A stretch of DNA of 64,000 nucleotides, taken from contig JAVSMO010000001.1 in assembly GCA_032027165.1 (NCBI GenBank), positions 1,223,010 through 1,287,009 on the forward strand, given 5' to 3'. A program made the position numbers and the translations under genes. How positions within the stretch are numbered: the stretch's first letter is position 1; every line of letters begins with the position of its first letter. The notes under the pieces were generated by a model. That model was not told the origin of the DNA and did not search any database. It worked only from the letters and a program-made list of their open reading frames with translations. This stretch comes from Denitratisoma sp. (GTDB lineage Bacteria > Pseudomonadota > Gammaproteobacteria > Burkholderiales > Rhodocyclaceae). Shown here in pieces: positions 36,349 through 45,770 of the stretch.

Positions 36349-38201
36349 CTGAAGAAGAACGGCCGCCCGACGGCGTGGCCCTGGGCGAAGTCGACGCCCA
36401 TCTCGCGCAGGCGGTTGAGCGCGCCCTCGGTTTCGACGAATTCGGCGATGGTCTGCATGCCGAGCGAGTGGGCGATGTTGTTGATGGCCGACACCACCTC
36501 GATGTTCATCGGTTCGGCGAACATGTCGCGCACGAAGGCGCCGTCGATCTTGACGTAGTCCACCGGCAGGTGCTTCAGGTAGGCGAAGGAGCACATGCCG
36601 GCGCCGAAGTCGTCCAGGGCGAAGCGCAGCCCCAGCTCCTTCAGCTCGCGGATCAGCTCGGCCGCCTTGGTCAGGTTGGCCACCGCCAGCGTCTCGGTGA
36701 TCTCGAAGCAGATGGCCGCGGCCGGCACCTTGTGCAGGGCGATCTGCTCGCGCACGAAAGCGGGGAAGCGGCTGTCGTTGATGCTCTCGGCGGACAGGTT
36801 GATGTCGAACACCGGCAGGCTGTCCGGCGTCGCCTCGCATTCGCGGCGGATCGCCGGCAGCGCGTTGGCCAGCACCCAGCGGTCGATGGCCTGCATCATG
36901 TTGTGCCGCTCGGCGGCCGGGATGAACACCATCGGCGGCACGATCTTGCCTTCGCGGTCGACCATGCGCAGCAGCAGCTCGAAATGCCGCGCCTTGGCGC
37001 CCGCCTCGCCGAGGCCGGCGATGCGCTGGCGGAACAGGCGGAAGCCGTTGCGCTCGATGGCGTCGTGGATCGTCTCGACGATGTTCATGTCGGCGCGCGG
37101 CTGATGGTTGGCGGCCTTGGCGTGATAGACGCGGATCTGGTCGCGGCCGGCCTCCTTCGCCGTGTAGCAGGCGGCGTCGGCCTGTTCCATCACCTCTTCC
37201 GCGCTGGCGGTCGGGTCGGACAGCACCACCAGGCCAATGCTGGCGCCGACATGGAAGACCTTTTCGCGCCAGACGAAGCGGAAATTGGAAACATCCATGC
37301 GGATGGCGTTGGCAATGCGCAGCGCCTGCTCCACCGGGCAGGCGTGCAACAGCACGGCGAACTCGTCGCCGCCCATGCGCGCCAGCACGTCCGTGGTGCG
37401 CACGCGATGGCGCAGCACGGCGGCAATCTGGCGCAGGAATTCGTCGCCGGCGGCATGGCCGCCGCTGTCGTTGATCAGCTTGAAGCGGTCGAGGTCGATG
37501 AAGAGCAGCGTATGCTGCTTGTCCGGTTCGCCGCCGACGGCGATCGCCTTGCGCAGCTGGTCCTCGAAGCCGCGGCGGTTCACCAGGCCGGTCAGGGCAT
37601 CATGATTGGCCTGCCAGAACAGCTCGAGCGAGATGCCGCGCGGCACGGAGACGTCTTCCATGGCGAGGAAGCTGACCTGGCTGCGGCCGCTGTCCTCGCA
37701 GGCGCAACTGATGTCGAGCACATGCTCGTTGTCGGCGGCGTCGCGCAGCACTGCCCGCACGGCAGACGCCTCCTCGCCGCAGGCCGCCTGCAGCTGCGCC
37801 AGTTCGACCGGCGACCCGTCCGCGGCACTGCGCAGAGGAAAAGCCTCGGCGAAGGCGCGACCGGTCAGCGCCATTGGCTCGACGTCCGCCAGCTTGGCCG
37901 CGGCGGCATTGGCAAAGAAGATGTTGCCGCGGTCGTCGAGGCCGACCACGGCGACGTCGACGCAACGGAAGGCGGTATCGATCAGGTTGAGCTGGTCGCG
38001 CAGCCGGCCGGACGAGGCGATCGAGTTCCAGGCCAGCCAGCCGCCGAAGGCGCTCACTCCGCCCAGCCCGGCAAACCAGAAAACATTGATGGATCGGCCT
38101 TCGTCGGCGGGACCCAACGCCAGGGCCGCGCCGCAGGAGCCGAGGACGGCCAGGGCAGCCAGGGCACGCCGGACGATCAGCTGGCGGCGCGCCGACATCA
38201 T
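36345..38201 (-). CDS. PAS-GGDEF-EAL membrane protein
   Basis: 618 residues. Two hydrophobic segments at the N-terminus (about 12-30 and 40-58), a PAS-like region (about 70-190), an intact GGDEF motif in ARMGGDEFAVL, and an EAL domain whose signature reads ELL (FELLLRM). Other EAL residues (INLSAES, EITET, DDFGAG, KIDGAF) are present. It could make cyclic di-GMP, hydrolyse it, or both. It is eight bases from the convergent moeA and overlaps the rmuC stop. Confidence 0.88.
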   Translation of the reverse strand: MMSARRQLIVRRALAALAVLGSCGAALALGPADEGRSINVFWFAGLGGVSAFGGWLAWNSIASSGRLRDQLNLIDTAFRCVDVAVVGLDDRGNIFFANAAAAKLADVEPMALTGRAFAEAFPLRSAADGSPVELAQLQAACGEEASAVRAVLRDAADNEHVLDISCACEDSGRSQVSFLAMEDVSVPRGISLELFWQANHDALTGLVNRRGFEDQLRKAIAVGGEPDKQHTLLFIDLDRFKLINDSGGHAAGDEFLRQIAAVLRHRVRTTDVLARMGGDEFAVLLHACPVEQALRIANAIRMDVSNFRFVWREKVFHVGASIGLVVLSDPTASAEEVMEQADAACYTAKEAGRDQIRVYHAKAANHQPRADMNIVETIHDAIERNGFRLFRQRIAGLGEAGAKARHFELLLRMVDREGKIVPPMVFIPAAERHNMMQAIDRWVLANALPAIRRECEATPDSLPVFDINLSAESINDSRFPAFVREQIALHKVPAAAICFEITETLAVANLTKAAELIRELKELGLRFALDDFGAGMCSFAYLKHLPVDYVKIDGAFVRDMFAEPMNIEVVSAINNIAHSLGMQTIAEFVETEGALNRLREMGVDFAQGHAVGRPFFFS

Positions 38202-39511
38202 TCCTCGCCCGCCTTGCGCAACGGCACGGCAGCGATCGCCGGCGGCGTCTCGAGTCCGTCCAGTTCGACGCCCTCGATGCGGGCGAACTGGCCGCTGATC
38301 TTGCGGCTGCTGATCTGCACGTCCTGCACGTCCTTCTGCGCCTGGTCGATGTGCGCCGCCAGCTTCTGCATGCGCTCGTCGAAGCGGACAAAGTCCTTCG
38401 ACAGCTTGCCGAGGGCGTCCTTGATGATGTGGATCTGGTGGCGCGTCTCGACGTCCTTCAGGACGGCGCGCGCGGTGTTCAGCACCGCCATCAGCGTCGT
38501 CGGCGAAACGATCCAGACGCGCTTCTGCATGGCGTAGCCGACCGTCTCGGGATGATAGGCGTGGATCTCGGCGAATACCGCCTCGGCCGGCACGAACATG
38601 ACCGCGCCGTCGGAGGTCTCGTTGGGCAGGATGTACTTCGCGGCGATGGCGTCGATGTGCTTCTTCAGGTCGGCACGAAAGTCAGTCTGCGCGGCACGGC
38701 GTTCGAACTCCGAGGCCTCCGGCGCAAACATGCGGTGGTAGTTCTCCAGCGGAAATTTCGAGTCCACCGCCACCAGGCCGGTCGGCTCGGGCAGCTTCAG
38801 CACGCAGTCGGCGCGCGTGCCGTTCGAGAGGGTGTACTGGAACTCGAAGCTGCCGGGCGGCAGGGTGTTGCGCACCAGGGCCTCGAGCTGCACTTCGCCG
38901 AAGGCGCCGCGCGCCTTCTTGTCGCCGAGCAGTTCCTGCAGGCTGACGACGTTGGTGGTGAGGCCGTCGATCTTCTTCTGCGCCTCGTCGATGGTGGCCA
39001 GTCGCGCCATGACGTTGGCGAAGGTCTCGTTGGTCTTCTTGAAGCCCTCGTCGAGCCGCTCGCTGACGCGGCCGCTGATCTGCTCGAGGCGCTCGTTGAT
39101 GCTGCGGGTGAGGCTTTCCATGCTGGCGGACAGCTGGGTCGTGGCCTGCGCCAGTCCCGATTGCAGCAGTTCGCGGTCGGCACGCGCCTGCTCCGCCAGC
39201 TTCAGCATGATCTGTTCGAGGACTTCGGCGCGCAACTGGTCCTGCTTCGCCTGGAAAGAGGCATTCAGCTCCGCCAGCGTCTTCTGCAGCCGCTCGCCGG
39301 ATTCGGCGCTCTGCGACAGCAGCCGGTCGCCCTGGCGGTTGAGGCCGTCGTGCAGGTCGGACAGCATGGCGCGATGATTCTCGGCCAGTGCCGATTCGAT
39401 GCGGGATGGGAGGTCCTTCGTCGCCGCGTGAAGCGCGGCGATTCGCCAGAGGATGAAGCTTACCGCCGCGACTGCCAGGAGCAGTGCGGCCGCCGTCCAG
39501 AAATCGGGCAT
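38198..39511 (-). CDS. rmuC: DNA recombination protein RmuC
   Basis: 437 residues from the ATG at 39511 (MPDFWTAAALLLAVAAV), with an N-terminal membrane helix, a long coiled coil (about 40-200) and the RmuC domain (GAFGEVQLEALV, DSKFPLENYHRM, FVPAEAVF). It is thought to limit recombination at inverted repeats. An upstream start at 39556 would add 15 residues before the membrane helix and is less likely. AAAGTCAGT lies at 38678-38686 in a different reading frame from most other copies. Confidence 0.9.
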   Translation of the reverse strand: MPDFWTAAALLLAVAAVSFILWRIAALHAATKDLPSRIESALAENHRAMLSDLHDGLNRQGDRLLSQSAESGERLQKTLAELNASFQAKQDQLRAEVLEQIMLKLAEQARADRELLQSGLAQATTQLSASMESLTRSINERLEQISGRVSERLDEGFKKTNETFANVMARLATIDEAQKKIDGLTTNVVSLQELLGDKKARGAFGEVQLEALVRNTLPPGSFEFQYTLSNGTRADCVLKLPEPTGLVAVDSKFPLENYHRMFAPEASEFERRAAQTDFRADLKKHIDAIAAKYILPNETSDGAVMFVPAEAVFAEIHAYHPETVGYAMQKRVWIVSPTTLMAVLNTARAVLKDVETRHQIHIIKDALGKLSKDFVRFDERMQKLAAHIDQAQKDVQDVQISSRKISGQFARIEGVELDGLETPPAIAAVPLRKAGEE

Positions 39512-39574
39512 GAACCCCTCATATCCCCCCATGGAGCCCAGGCACGGAAAAACCACGCCATCACAGAGGTTTAC

Positions 39575-39647
39575 ATTATATTTTTAATGCCGAGTATAGC
39601 AGCGGGATTTTCGATTGCCTATCCCTTTCGTGATATTTATCACGAAA
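39575..39647 (-). promoter_or_regulatory. rmuC promoter region with a GTGA-N6-TCAC palindrome
   Basis: A TATAAT (39580-39575) and a TATACT (39598-39593) on the minus strand lie upstream of rmuC. The perfect inverted repeat TTTCGTGATATTTATCACGAAA centre (39626-39647) contains GTGA-N6-TCAC, similar to CRP/FNR-family sites. It begins right after the permease stop and could also act as a hairpin. Confidence 0.45.
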
Positions 39648-39648
39648 A

Positions 39649-42141
39649 TCACGCCAGCGCACGCAGGCTCTGCAACGCCGGTGCGCGCAGGGTGCGTGCG
39701 GTACCGGCCAGCCCGGCCAGGGTGATGCCGAGAATGCCGCCCAAGACCCCCGCCGGCAGCACCAGCCAGGCCGGCTCATAGGGCATCTGGAAGACGAAAC
39801 GCCCCAGGAGCCAGCTGATGATGGCCGAACCGACCCCCGCCACCACGCCGGCGATGGCGCCCAGCGCCGCAAACTCCGCCGCCAGCGCTGCACGCAACTG
39901 GCGGTTGCGCGCGCCGAGGGTGCGCAGCACGGCGATCTCGTATTCCCGCTCGTCATGGGTGGATTCCAGCGCGGCGTACAACACCGCCAGCCCGGCGATC
40001 AGGGAAAACGCAAAGACGAACTGCACCGCCTGCGCCAATTGGTCCATGACCGACTGGAACTGGCGCAGGATGGAGGCGACGTCGATCACCGTCAGGTTGG
40101 GATGCGCCGCCACCAGCTCGCCGACGAAGCCGGCCCGTTCCTGCGGCAGATGGAAGCTGGTGATGTAGCTGGTCGGAAACGGTTCCAGCACGCCGGGCGG
40201 CGTGACGACGAAGAAATTCACGCGCATCGAATCCCAGTCGAGCTTGCGCAGCGAGGTGATCTTCGCCTCCAGCCGCCGGCCGGCGATTTCATAGCTCAGG
40301 ACGTCGCCCATCTTCAGCTTCAGCGTCTCGGCCAGCCCCTGCTCCACCGAGAATTGCGGCTGGCCGGCGTCCTGTGCGGCGAACCAGCGGCCGGCCGTGA
40401 GCGAATTGCCCTCCGGCAGCTCGGCCATCCAGGACAGGTTGAACTCGCGCTCGACCAGGCGCTGGGCGCGCTCCTCGGCGTAGTCGGCCGCTGCGACCGG
40501 CCGGCCGTTCACCGCCACCAGGCGGCCGCGTACCATCGGCAGCAGTTCGGGCTTTTCCAGCCCCTTGGCGGCGAACAGCGCACGCACCGGCTCGCGCTGC
40601 TCCGGCTGGATGTTGATGATGAAGCGGTTGGGCGCGTCCGGCGGCATGCTGCGCTTCCAGGAGGCCAGCAGGTCGTCGCGCGCCAGGGTCAGCAGCAGCA
40701 GCGCCGTCATGCCGAGGCCGAGGGCCACCGCCTGGATCAGGCTGGTGCCGAGGCGACGGGCGAGCGAGGCGATGCCGTAGCGCCAGCCGGCGCCCGCCGC
40801 ACCGCGCAGGCGACCGGCCGCCGCCAGCGCCAGGCGCGCCACGCCAGCGTAGATGGCGACGGCGAGCGAAAACAGGCCGAGCACCCACAGCCCGAGCTTG
40901 AGGTCGGCCGCCATCCACAGCATCAGGCCAGCCAGCACTGCAGCGCCGAAGGCATAGCCGCCCCAAGCCAGCGGCTCGGCATCCGCCCACTCGCGCCGCA
41001 GCACGCGCACCGTCGGCACGTTGCGCAGGCGCATCAGCTGCGGCAGGGCGAAGCCGGCCAGCAGCGCCAGTCCAAGGGCGAAGCCATAGACGAGCGGCAG
41101 CGGAGAAGGCGCCGGCAAGGCGGTCGTCAGCAGATTCGCCAGCAGGCGCTCCAGCGCATACTGGGCGCCGAAGCCGGCCAGGCAGCCGAGGGCCGAGACG
41201 ATGGCGCCGAAGAGCAGGAATTCGCCGAGGTAGATGCGCAGCAGCTGGCCCTCGCGCGCACCGAGGCAGCGCATCACGGCGCAGCCGTCGAGGTGCCGCT
41301 GCATGAAGCGGCGCGATGCCAGGCCGACGGCGACCGCCGCCAGCACCGCCGCCAGCAGCGCCGCCAGGCGCAGGAACTTCTCGGCGCGGTCGAGGGCGTT
41401 GCGCACCTCGGGCCGCGCATTGTCGAGGCTCTCGATGCGCTCGCCGCGTCCCAGGCGCTTTTCCGCCCACTTCTGGTAGGCGGCGACGGCCTTGGCCTCG
41501 CCGGCCAGATGCAGGCGCCAGGTGACGCGGCTGCCGACCTGGATCAGCTGCGTGGCCGGCAGGTCGGTGGCCTGCATCATCAGGCGCGGCGCGATGTTGA
41601 AAAAGTTCACGCCGCGGTCCGGCTCCAAAGTCAGTACCGCCGAGACGGCGAGCCTGGCGTTGCCGAGCTGCACGACGTCGCCGACTTTCGCCTCCAGTGC
41701 CGCCGCCAGCCGCTCGTCCAGCCAGACCGTGCCGCGCGCCGGCGTCTCCTGCGTTTCCGCATCGGGCTGGTTGAGCGCCGGCGCAATCCTCAGCGCCCCG
41801 CGCAGGGGGTAGCCCGGTTCGACCGCCTTGATGTCGGCCAGGTGACTGGCGCCATTCACCGCCGTCATGCTCGGGAAACTGACGCTGCCGATGACGCGCA
41901 GGCCGAGCCGTTCCGCTTCCGAGCGATAGGATTTGTCCCAGGAATGGTCGGCCAGCAGCAGCAGATCGCCACCGAGCAACTGGTGCGCCTCTCGTGCCAG
42001 GGCGCGCGACAAGCGATCCGAAAAGAAGCTGACGCTCGACAGGCTGGCGACGGCGATCAGCAGTGCCAGGCCAAGCAGGCGCAACTCGCCGGCGCGGAAA
42101 TCGCGCTTCAGCATCTGCCACGACAGGTGCCAGCTGTTCAC
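39649..42141 (-). CDS. FtsX-like ABC permease (YbbP family)
   Basis: 830 residues starting at GTG 42141, which overlaps the radA stop (GTGA). About ten transmembrane helices in two FtsX-type halves (first block near residue 20-40 and 260-420; second near 700-830) surround large periplasmic loops, as in E. coli YbbP. The YbbA-type ATPase that normally partners it is not adjacent, so it may use an ATPase encoded elsewhere. It is the middle gene of radA-permease-rmuC. A motif copy is at 41627-41635. Confidence 0.85.
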   Translation of the reverse strand: MNSWHLSWQMLKRDFRAGELRLLGLALLIAVASLSSVSFFSDRLSRALAREAHQLLGGDLLLLADHSWDKSYRSEAERLGLRVIGSVSFPSMTAVNGASHLADIKAVEPGYPLRGALRIAPALNQPDAETQETPARGTVWLDERLAAALEAKVGDVVQLGNARLAVSAVLTLEPDRGVNFFNIAPRLMMQATDLPATQLIQVGSRVTWRLHLAGEAKAVAAYQKWAEKRLGRGERIESLDNARPEVRNALDRAEKFLRLAALLAAVLAAVAVGLASRRFMQRHLDGCAVMRCLGAREGQLLRIYLGEFLLFGAIVSALGCLAGFGAQYALERLLANLLTTALPAPSPLPLVYGFALGLALLAGFALPQLMRLRNVPTVRVLRREWADAEPLAWGGYAFGAAVLAGLMLWMAADLKLGLWVLGLFSLAVAIYAGVARLALAAAGRLRGAAGAGWRYGIASLARRLGTSLIQAVALGLGMTALLLLTLARDDLLASWKRSMPPDAPNRFIINIQPEQREPVRALFAAKGLEKPELLPMVRGRLVAVNGRPVAAADYAEERAQRLVEREFNLSWMAELPEGNSLTAGRWFAAQDAGQPQFSVEQGLAETLKLKMGDVLSYEIAGRRLEAKITSLRKLDWDSMRVNFFVVTPPGVLEPFPTSYITSFHLPQERAGFVGELVAAHPNLTVIDVASILRQFQSVMDQLAQAVQFVFAFSLIAGLAVLYAALESTHDEREYEIAVLRTLGARNRQLRAALAAEFAALGAIAGVVAGVGSAIISWLLGRFVFQMPYEPAWLVLPAGVLGGILGITLAGLAGTARTLRAPALQSLRALA

Positions 42142-43499
42142 TGCAGTTCCCGCATCTTGTCCACCGCCTGCTCGACCCGTTCCAGGGCTATGACCTCGAT
42201 GCCGCGGATTGGTTGCTTCGGTGCGTTGGCCTTCGGGATGAGCGCGTGCGTGAAGCCGAGCTTGGCGGCTTCCTTGAGGCGTTCCTGCCCGCGCGGCGCC
42301 GGGCGGATTTCGCCGGCCAGGCCGACCTCGCCGAAGGCGATCAGCTTCTGCGGCAGCGGCCGGTTGCGCAGGCTGGAGACGATGGCCAGCATCACCGCAA
42401 GGTCGGCCGCCGGCTCGTTGATCTTGACGCCGCCGACGGCGTTGACGAAGACGTCCTGGTCGAAGCAGGCGATGCCGGCATGGCGGTGCAGAACCGCCAG
42501 CAGCATGGCCAGGCGGTTCTGCTCGAGGCCGACGGAGAGCCGGCGCGGGCTGGGCGAATGCGCCTCGTCCACCAGCGCCTGGATCTCCACCAGCAGGGGC
42601 CGCGTGCCCTCCTGCGTCACCAGCACGCAGGAGCCGGCCACCTGCCGGTCGTGCTGGGAGAGGAACAGCGCGGACGGATTGGACACGCCGCGCAGGCCCT
42701 TGTCGGTCATGGCGAAGACGCCCAGCTCGTTCACCGCGCCGAAGCGGTTCTTCACGGCGCGCACCAGTCGGAAGCTGGAATTGGGATCGCCCTCGAAATA
42801 GAGCACGGTGTCGACGATGTGCTCCAGCACGCGCGGCCCGGCCAGCGCGCCCTCCTTCGTGACGTGGCCGACGAAGACGATGCAGGTGCCGGCCTGCTTG
42901 GCGTAACGCGTCAACTGCGCGGCGCATTCGCGCACCTGCGCCACCGAGCCGGGCGCCGACTGCAGGGCATCGGAGTACAGCGTCTGGATCGAGTCGATCA
43001 CCGCGATGCGCGGCTTGTGCTCGGCCAGGGCGGCGAGGATCTTCTCGAGATGGATCTCCGTCAGCAGCTGCAGGCCGCCGACCTCCAGTTGCAGGCGCCG
43101 GGCGCGCAGGGCCACCTGCTCGCCGGACTCCTCGCCGGAGACGTACAGCGCCGGCTGGCGCCCGGCCAGCTGCGCCAGCGCCTGCAGCAGCAGGGTGGAC
43201 TTGCCGATGCCGGGATCGCCGCCGATCAGGACGACGCCGCCGGCCACCAGGCCGCCGCCAAGCACGCGGTCGAATTCCTCGATGCCGGTGGCGACGCGCG
43301 ATTCCTCGCGCGGGCTGATCTCGGCCAGGCGCTGCAGCCGGCCGCTGCCGGCGATGGCCGAGAAGCGGTTGGTCGGCGCAGACTCTGCCAGGGTTTCGAC
43401 GAGGGTGTTCCAGGCGGAACAGTGCGGGCACTGGCCCTGCCACTTCGGCGCGCTGCCGCCGCATTCGGTGCAGGTGTAGACGGTCTTTTGTTTGGCCAT
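42138..43499 (-). CDS. radA: DNA repair protein RadA
   Basis: 453 residues. An N-terminal zinc finger (CTECGGSAPKWQGQCPHC), a RecA-like ATPase with Walker A GGDPGIGKSTLL, the KNRFG motif and a C-terminal Lon-like domain. RadA/Sms promotes branch migration in recombination and is also needed for natural transformation in some bacteria. It overlaps the permease gene and is 41 bases from alr. Confidence 0.95.
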   Translation of the reverse strand: MAKQKTVYTCTECGGSAPKWQGQCPHCSAWNTLVETLAESAPTNRFSAIAGSGRLQRLAEISPREESRVATGIEEFDRVLGGGLVAGGVVLIGGDPGIGKSTLLLQALAQLAGRQPALYVSGEESGEQVALRARRLQLEVGGLQLLTEIHLEKILAALAEHKPRIAVIDSIQTLYSDALQSAPGSVAQVRECAAQLTRYAKQAGTCIVFVGHVTKEGALAGPRVLEHIVDTVLYFEGDPNSSFRLVRAVKNRFGAVNELGVFAMTDKGLRGVSNPSALFLSQHDRQVAGSCVLVTQEGTRPLLVEIQALVDEAHSPSPRRLSVGLEQNRLAMLLAVLHRHAGIACFDQDVFVNAVGGVKINEPAADLAVMLAIVSSLRNRPLPQKLIAFGEVGLAGEIRPAPRGQERLKEAAKLGFTHALIPKANAPKQPIRGIEVIALERVEQAVDKMRELQ

Positions 43500-43540
43500 G
43501 CGGGAATACTACCGGCAGGCGGGCTCGCTGCGTGAGCCCG

Positions 43541-44617
43541 CTATTCCTTTTCGATCACGGGGACCCGCTGGGCCAGCGCGCAGAGCAACTCGTAGCTGAC
43601 GGTGCCGGCGGCCGTTGCAACGTCGTCGACCGGCAGGCCCTCGCCCCACAGCACGACCGGCGAGCCGATGCCGGCGTCGGGGATGCCCTCGAGGTCGACC
43701 ATGATCATGTCCATCGAGACGCGGCCGACGGTGCGCGTGCGCCGGCCCTCGACGAGGATCGGCGTACCGCTCGGGGCGTGTCGCGGGTAGCCGTCGGCGT
43801 AGCCGCAGGCGACGATGCCGATGCGCATCGGCCGCTCCGCCGTAAAAATGCCGCCATAGCCGACGCGCTCTCCGGCCGCCAGTTCCTGCACCGAAACGAG
43901 CCGGCTGGAAAGCGTCATCACCGGGCGCAGGCCGAGCGCCTCCGCGCTCTCGTCCTGGTGAAATGGGGAGGAGCCGTAGAGCATGATGCCCGGCCTCGCC
44001 CAGCCGCGGCGTGCCTCGGGATAGCGCAGCAGCGCCGCCGAGTTGGCCAGGCTGACCGGATGGTCGCAGCCCTGCACGGTCTCCTCGAAGCGCGCCATCT
44101 GCCAGTCGATGCCTCGGGCGAGGTCGGCATCGGCGAAATGCGTCATCAGGGTAATGCCGGACACGCTGGGCGTCGTCTCCAGTGCAGTCAGGGCGGCAAG
44201 GAATTCCTCGGCGGAGAGACCAAGGCGGTTCATGCCGGTGTTGAGCTTGAGGTAAACCGGCAGCCGCGCCGGCAAGGCGGCGCCCGTCAGCATCTCCACC
44301 TGCTCCAGGCAGTGCACCACCGGCGTCAGGCCGTATTCGACGAGGAGCGGCAGTTCGTCGGCCTCGAAAAAACCTTCCAGCAAAAGGATGGGCTGGCGGA
44401 AACCGGCTTCGCGCAATGCAACGGCATCGTCGATGTCGAGCAAGGCGAAACCGTCGGCGAGATCGTCAAGTGCCTCGGCCGTGCGCATCAGTCCATGGCC
44501 ATAGGCGTTGGCCTTGATGACGGCCCACAGAGCAACCCCTCCCGCGCGTTGCCGGGCAACGGCGAAGTTGCCGCGCAGCGCGGACAGGTCGATGGTGGCG
44601 CGGATCGGGCGGGTCAA
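43541..44617 (-). CDS. alr: alanine racemase
   Basis: 358 residues, PLP-dependent, with the catalytic lysine K35 in AVIKANAYGHG and the tyrosine region VGYGGIFTAERP. It makes D-alanine for peptidoglycan. The first codon is TTG (44617); an ATG in a suitable place was not found upstream before the LysR gene stop, so TTG is kept. It follows the LysR gene by 15 bases. Confidence 0.92.
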   Translation of the reverse strand: MTRPIRATIDLSALRGNFAVARQRAGGVALWAVIKANAYGHGLMRTAEALDDLADGFALLDIDDAVALREAGFRQPILLLEGFFEADELPLLVEYGLTPVVHCLEQVEMLTGAALPARLPVYLKLNTGMNRLGLSAEEFLAALTALETTPSVSGITLMTHFADADLARGIDWQMARFEETVQGCDHPVSLANSAALLRYPEARRGWARPGIMLYGSSPFHQDESAEALGLRPVMTLSSRLVSVQELAAGERVGYGGIFTAERPMRIGIVACGYADGYPRHAPSGTPILVEGRRTRTVGRVSMDMIMVDLEGIPDAGIGSPVVLWGEGLPVDDVATAAGTVSYELLCALAQRVPVIEKE

Positions 44618-44632
44618 GTCGAAGCCGGCTGG

Positions 44633-45544
44633 TCAGCCTTGTTTCGCCGCGAACTGCTTGAGCTTGGCCGTGGCGAACTCGACGAAGGTGTTGACGAGCC
44701 GCGAGCGGAATTTTTCCTTGGGGTAGACCATCGACAGCGTGCGGGTCAGACGCGGCTTGAGCGGGATGGCGAGCAGGTCGCCGAGCCGCTTCTCCTTGGC
44801 CACCGAGGCGCGCGAGACGATGGCGAAGCCGATGCCGGTCTCGACCACGCCCTTGATCGCCTCCGGGCTGCCCAATTCGATGACGATGTTCAGGCTCTCC
44901 GGCGGCACGCCGGCGCTGCGGAAGTAGTTGTCCGTCACTTCGCGCGTGCCGGAACCCGGCTCGCGGCTGACGAAGGGGTGCGTCGCCAGCAATTGCGGCG
45001 TGAGCTCCTTGTTCTTGGCCAGCGGGGAACCCGGCGCGCAGACGACCAGCAATTCGTCGTCGCAGCATATTTCGCACTGCAGGTTGCCCTGGTGCGAGGG
45101 TGCCTCGATCAGGCCGATGTCCAGCGTATGCTCGGCCACGCGCGTCTCGATCGATTCCGAGTTGGCGACGATCAGGCGCGGCTTGACATTGGGATACTGG
45201 GACTTGAATTCGCCGAGGATGCGCGGCAGCATGAATTCGGCGATGCTCGTGCTGGCCCCGACCAGCAGCGGCCCGCCGATCTGCCCTGTCATTTCTGCCA
45301 GGCGCACGTCCAGCTCCGACGACAGGCCGAGGATGCGCTCGGCGTATTCCAGCACCGTCTCGCCGGCCGGCGTCAGCGAAATCTTGCCGTGGCCGCGGTC
45401 GAACAGCCGGGTGTTGAAATGTTCTTCCAACTGCTTGATCTGGAAGGTCACGGCGGGTTGCGTCATGAACAGCACTTCCGCCGCCTTGGTAAACGACAGT
45501 TGCTTAGCAACTGCGTGGAAGACCTGCAATCTCCGATCGGCCAT
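44633..45544 (-). CDS. LysR-family transcriptional regulator
   Basis: 303 residues. N-terminal winged HTH (FTKAAEVLFMTQPAVTFQIKQLE) and a LysR substrate-binding domain. The effector is unknown. It is divergent from lplT, and an AT-rich palindrome lies between them. Resemblance to CbbR- or CysL-like regulators is only general. Confidence 0.9.
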   Translation of the reverse strand: MADRRLQVFHAVAKQLSFTKAAEVLFMTQPAVTFQIKQLEEHFNTRLFDRGHGKISLTPAGETVLEYAERILGLSSELDVRLAEMTGQIGGPLLVGASTSIAEFMLPRILGEFKSQYPNVKPRLIVANSESIETRVAEHTLDIGLIEAPSHQGNLQCEICCDDELLVVCAPGSPLAKNKELTPQLLATHPFVSREPGSGTREVTDNYFRSAGVPPESLNIVIELGSPEAIKGVVETGIGFAIVSRASVAKEKRLGDLLAIPLKPRLTRTLSMVYPKEKFRSRLVNTFVEFATAKLKQFAAKQG

Positions 45545-45770
45545 AATCGGCTCCCCTCATAATTCTTATAAGCTGTTATTCAAGCACAAATTGGAAGCAT
45601 AAGGTAGCCTGATTCGCCAGTTTTACTTCAGTTGCAGACTGAATCCATTACGAAATTCCGTCGTGGGCGCAGGGTTCTGACACGCTTTCCGCTTCATGGT
45701 ATAAAGCCGCCACCCCAGTCTTATAAGAAAAGATGCCGGCCGTACACACCGCTCTGCGGCATATCGCTGA
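45545..45770. promoter_or_regulatory. divergent control region of lysR and lplT
   Basis: 226 bases without a gene. Near 45557-45585 there is an AT-rich block with the palindrome CTTATAAG and ATAATTCTTAT / AAGCTGTTAT arms, a plausible LysR-type binding site (T-N11-A pattern). No strong sigma-70 hexamer pair was found. Confidence 0.4.

Noticed and set aside
35679-38537. Very long plus-strand frame opposite the GGDEF gene
   Set aside because: It is a shadow of moeA and the GGDEF/EAL gene; no domain, unnatural composition.
39649-43464. 1271-codon minus-strand frame
   Set aside because: Its C-terminal part is the real permease; the N-terminal part is a shadow of radA in another frame. The real start is GTG at 42141.
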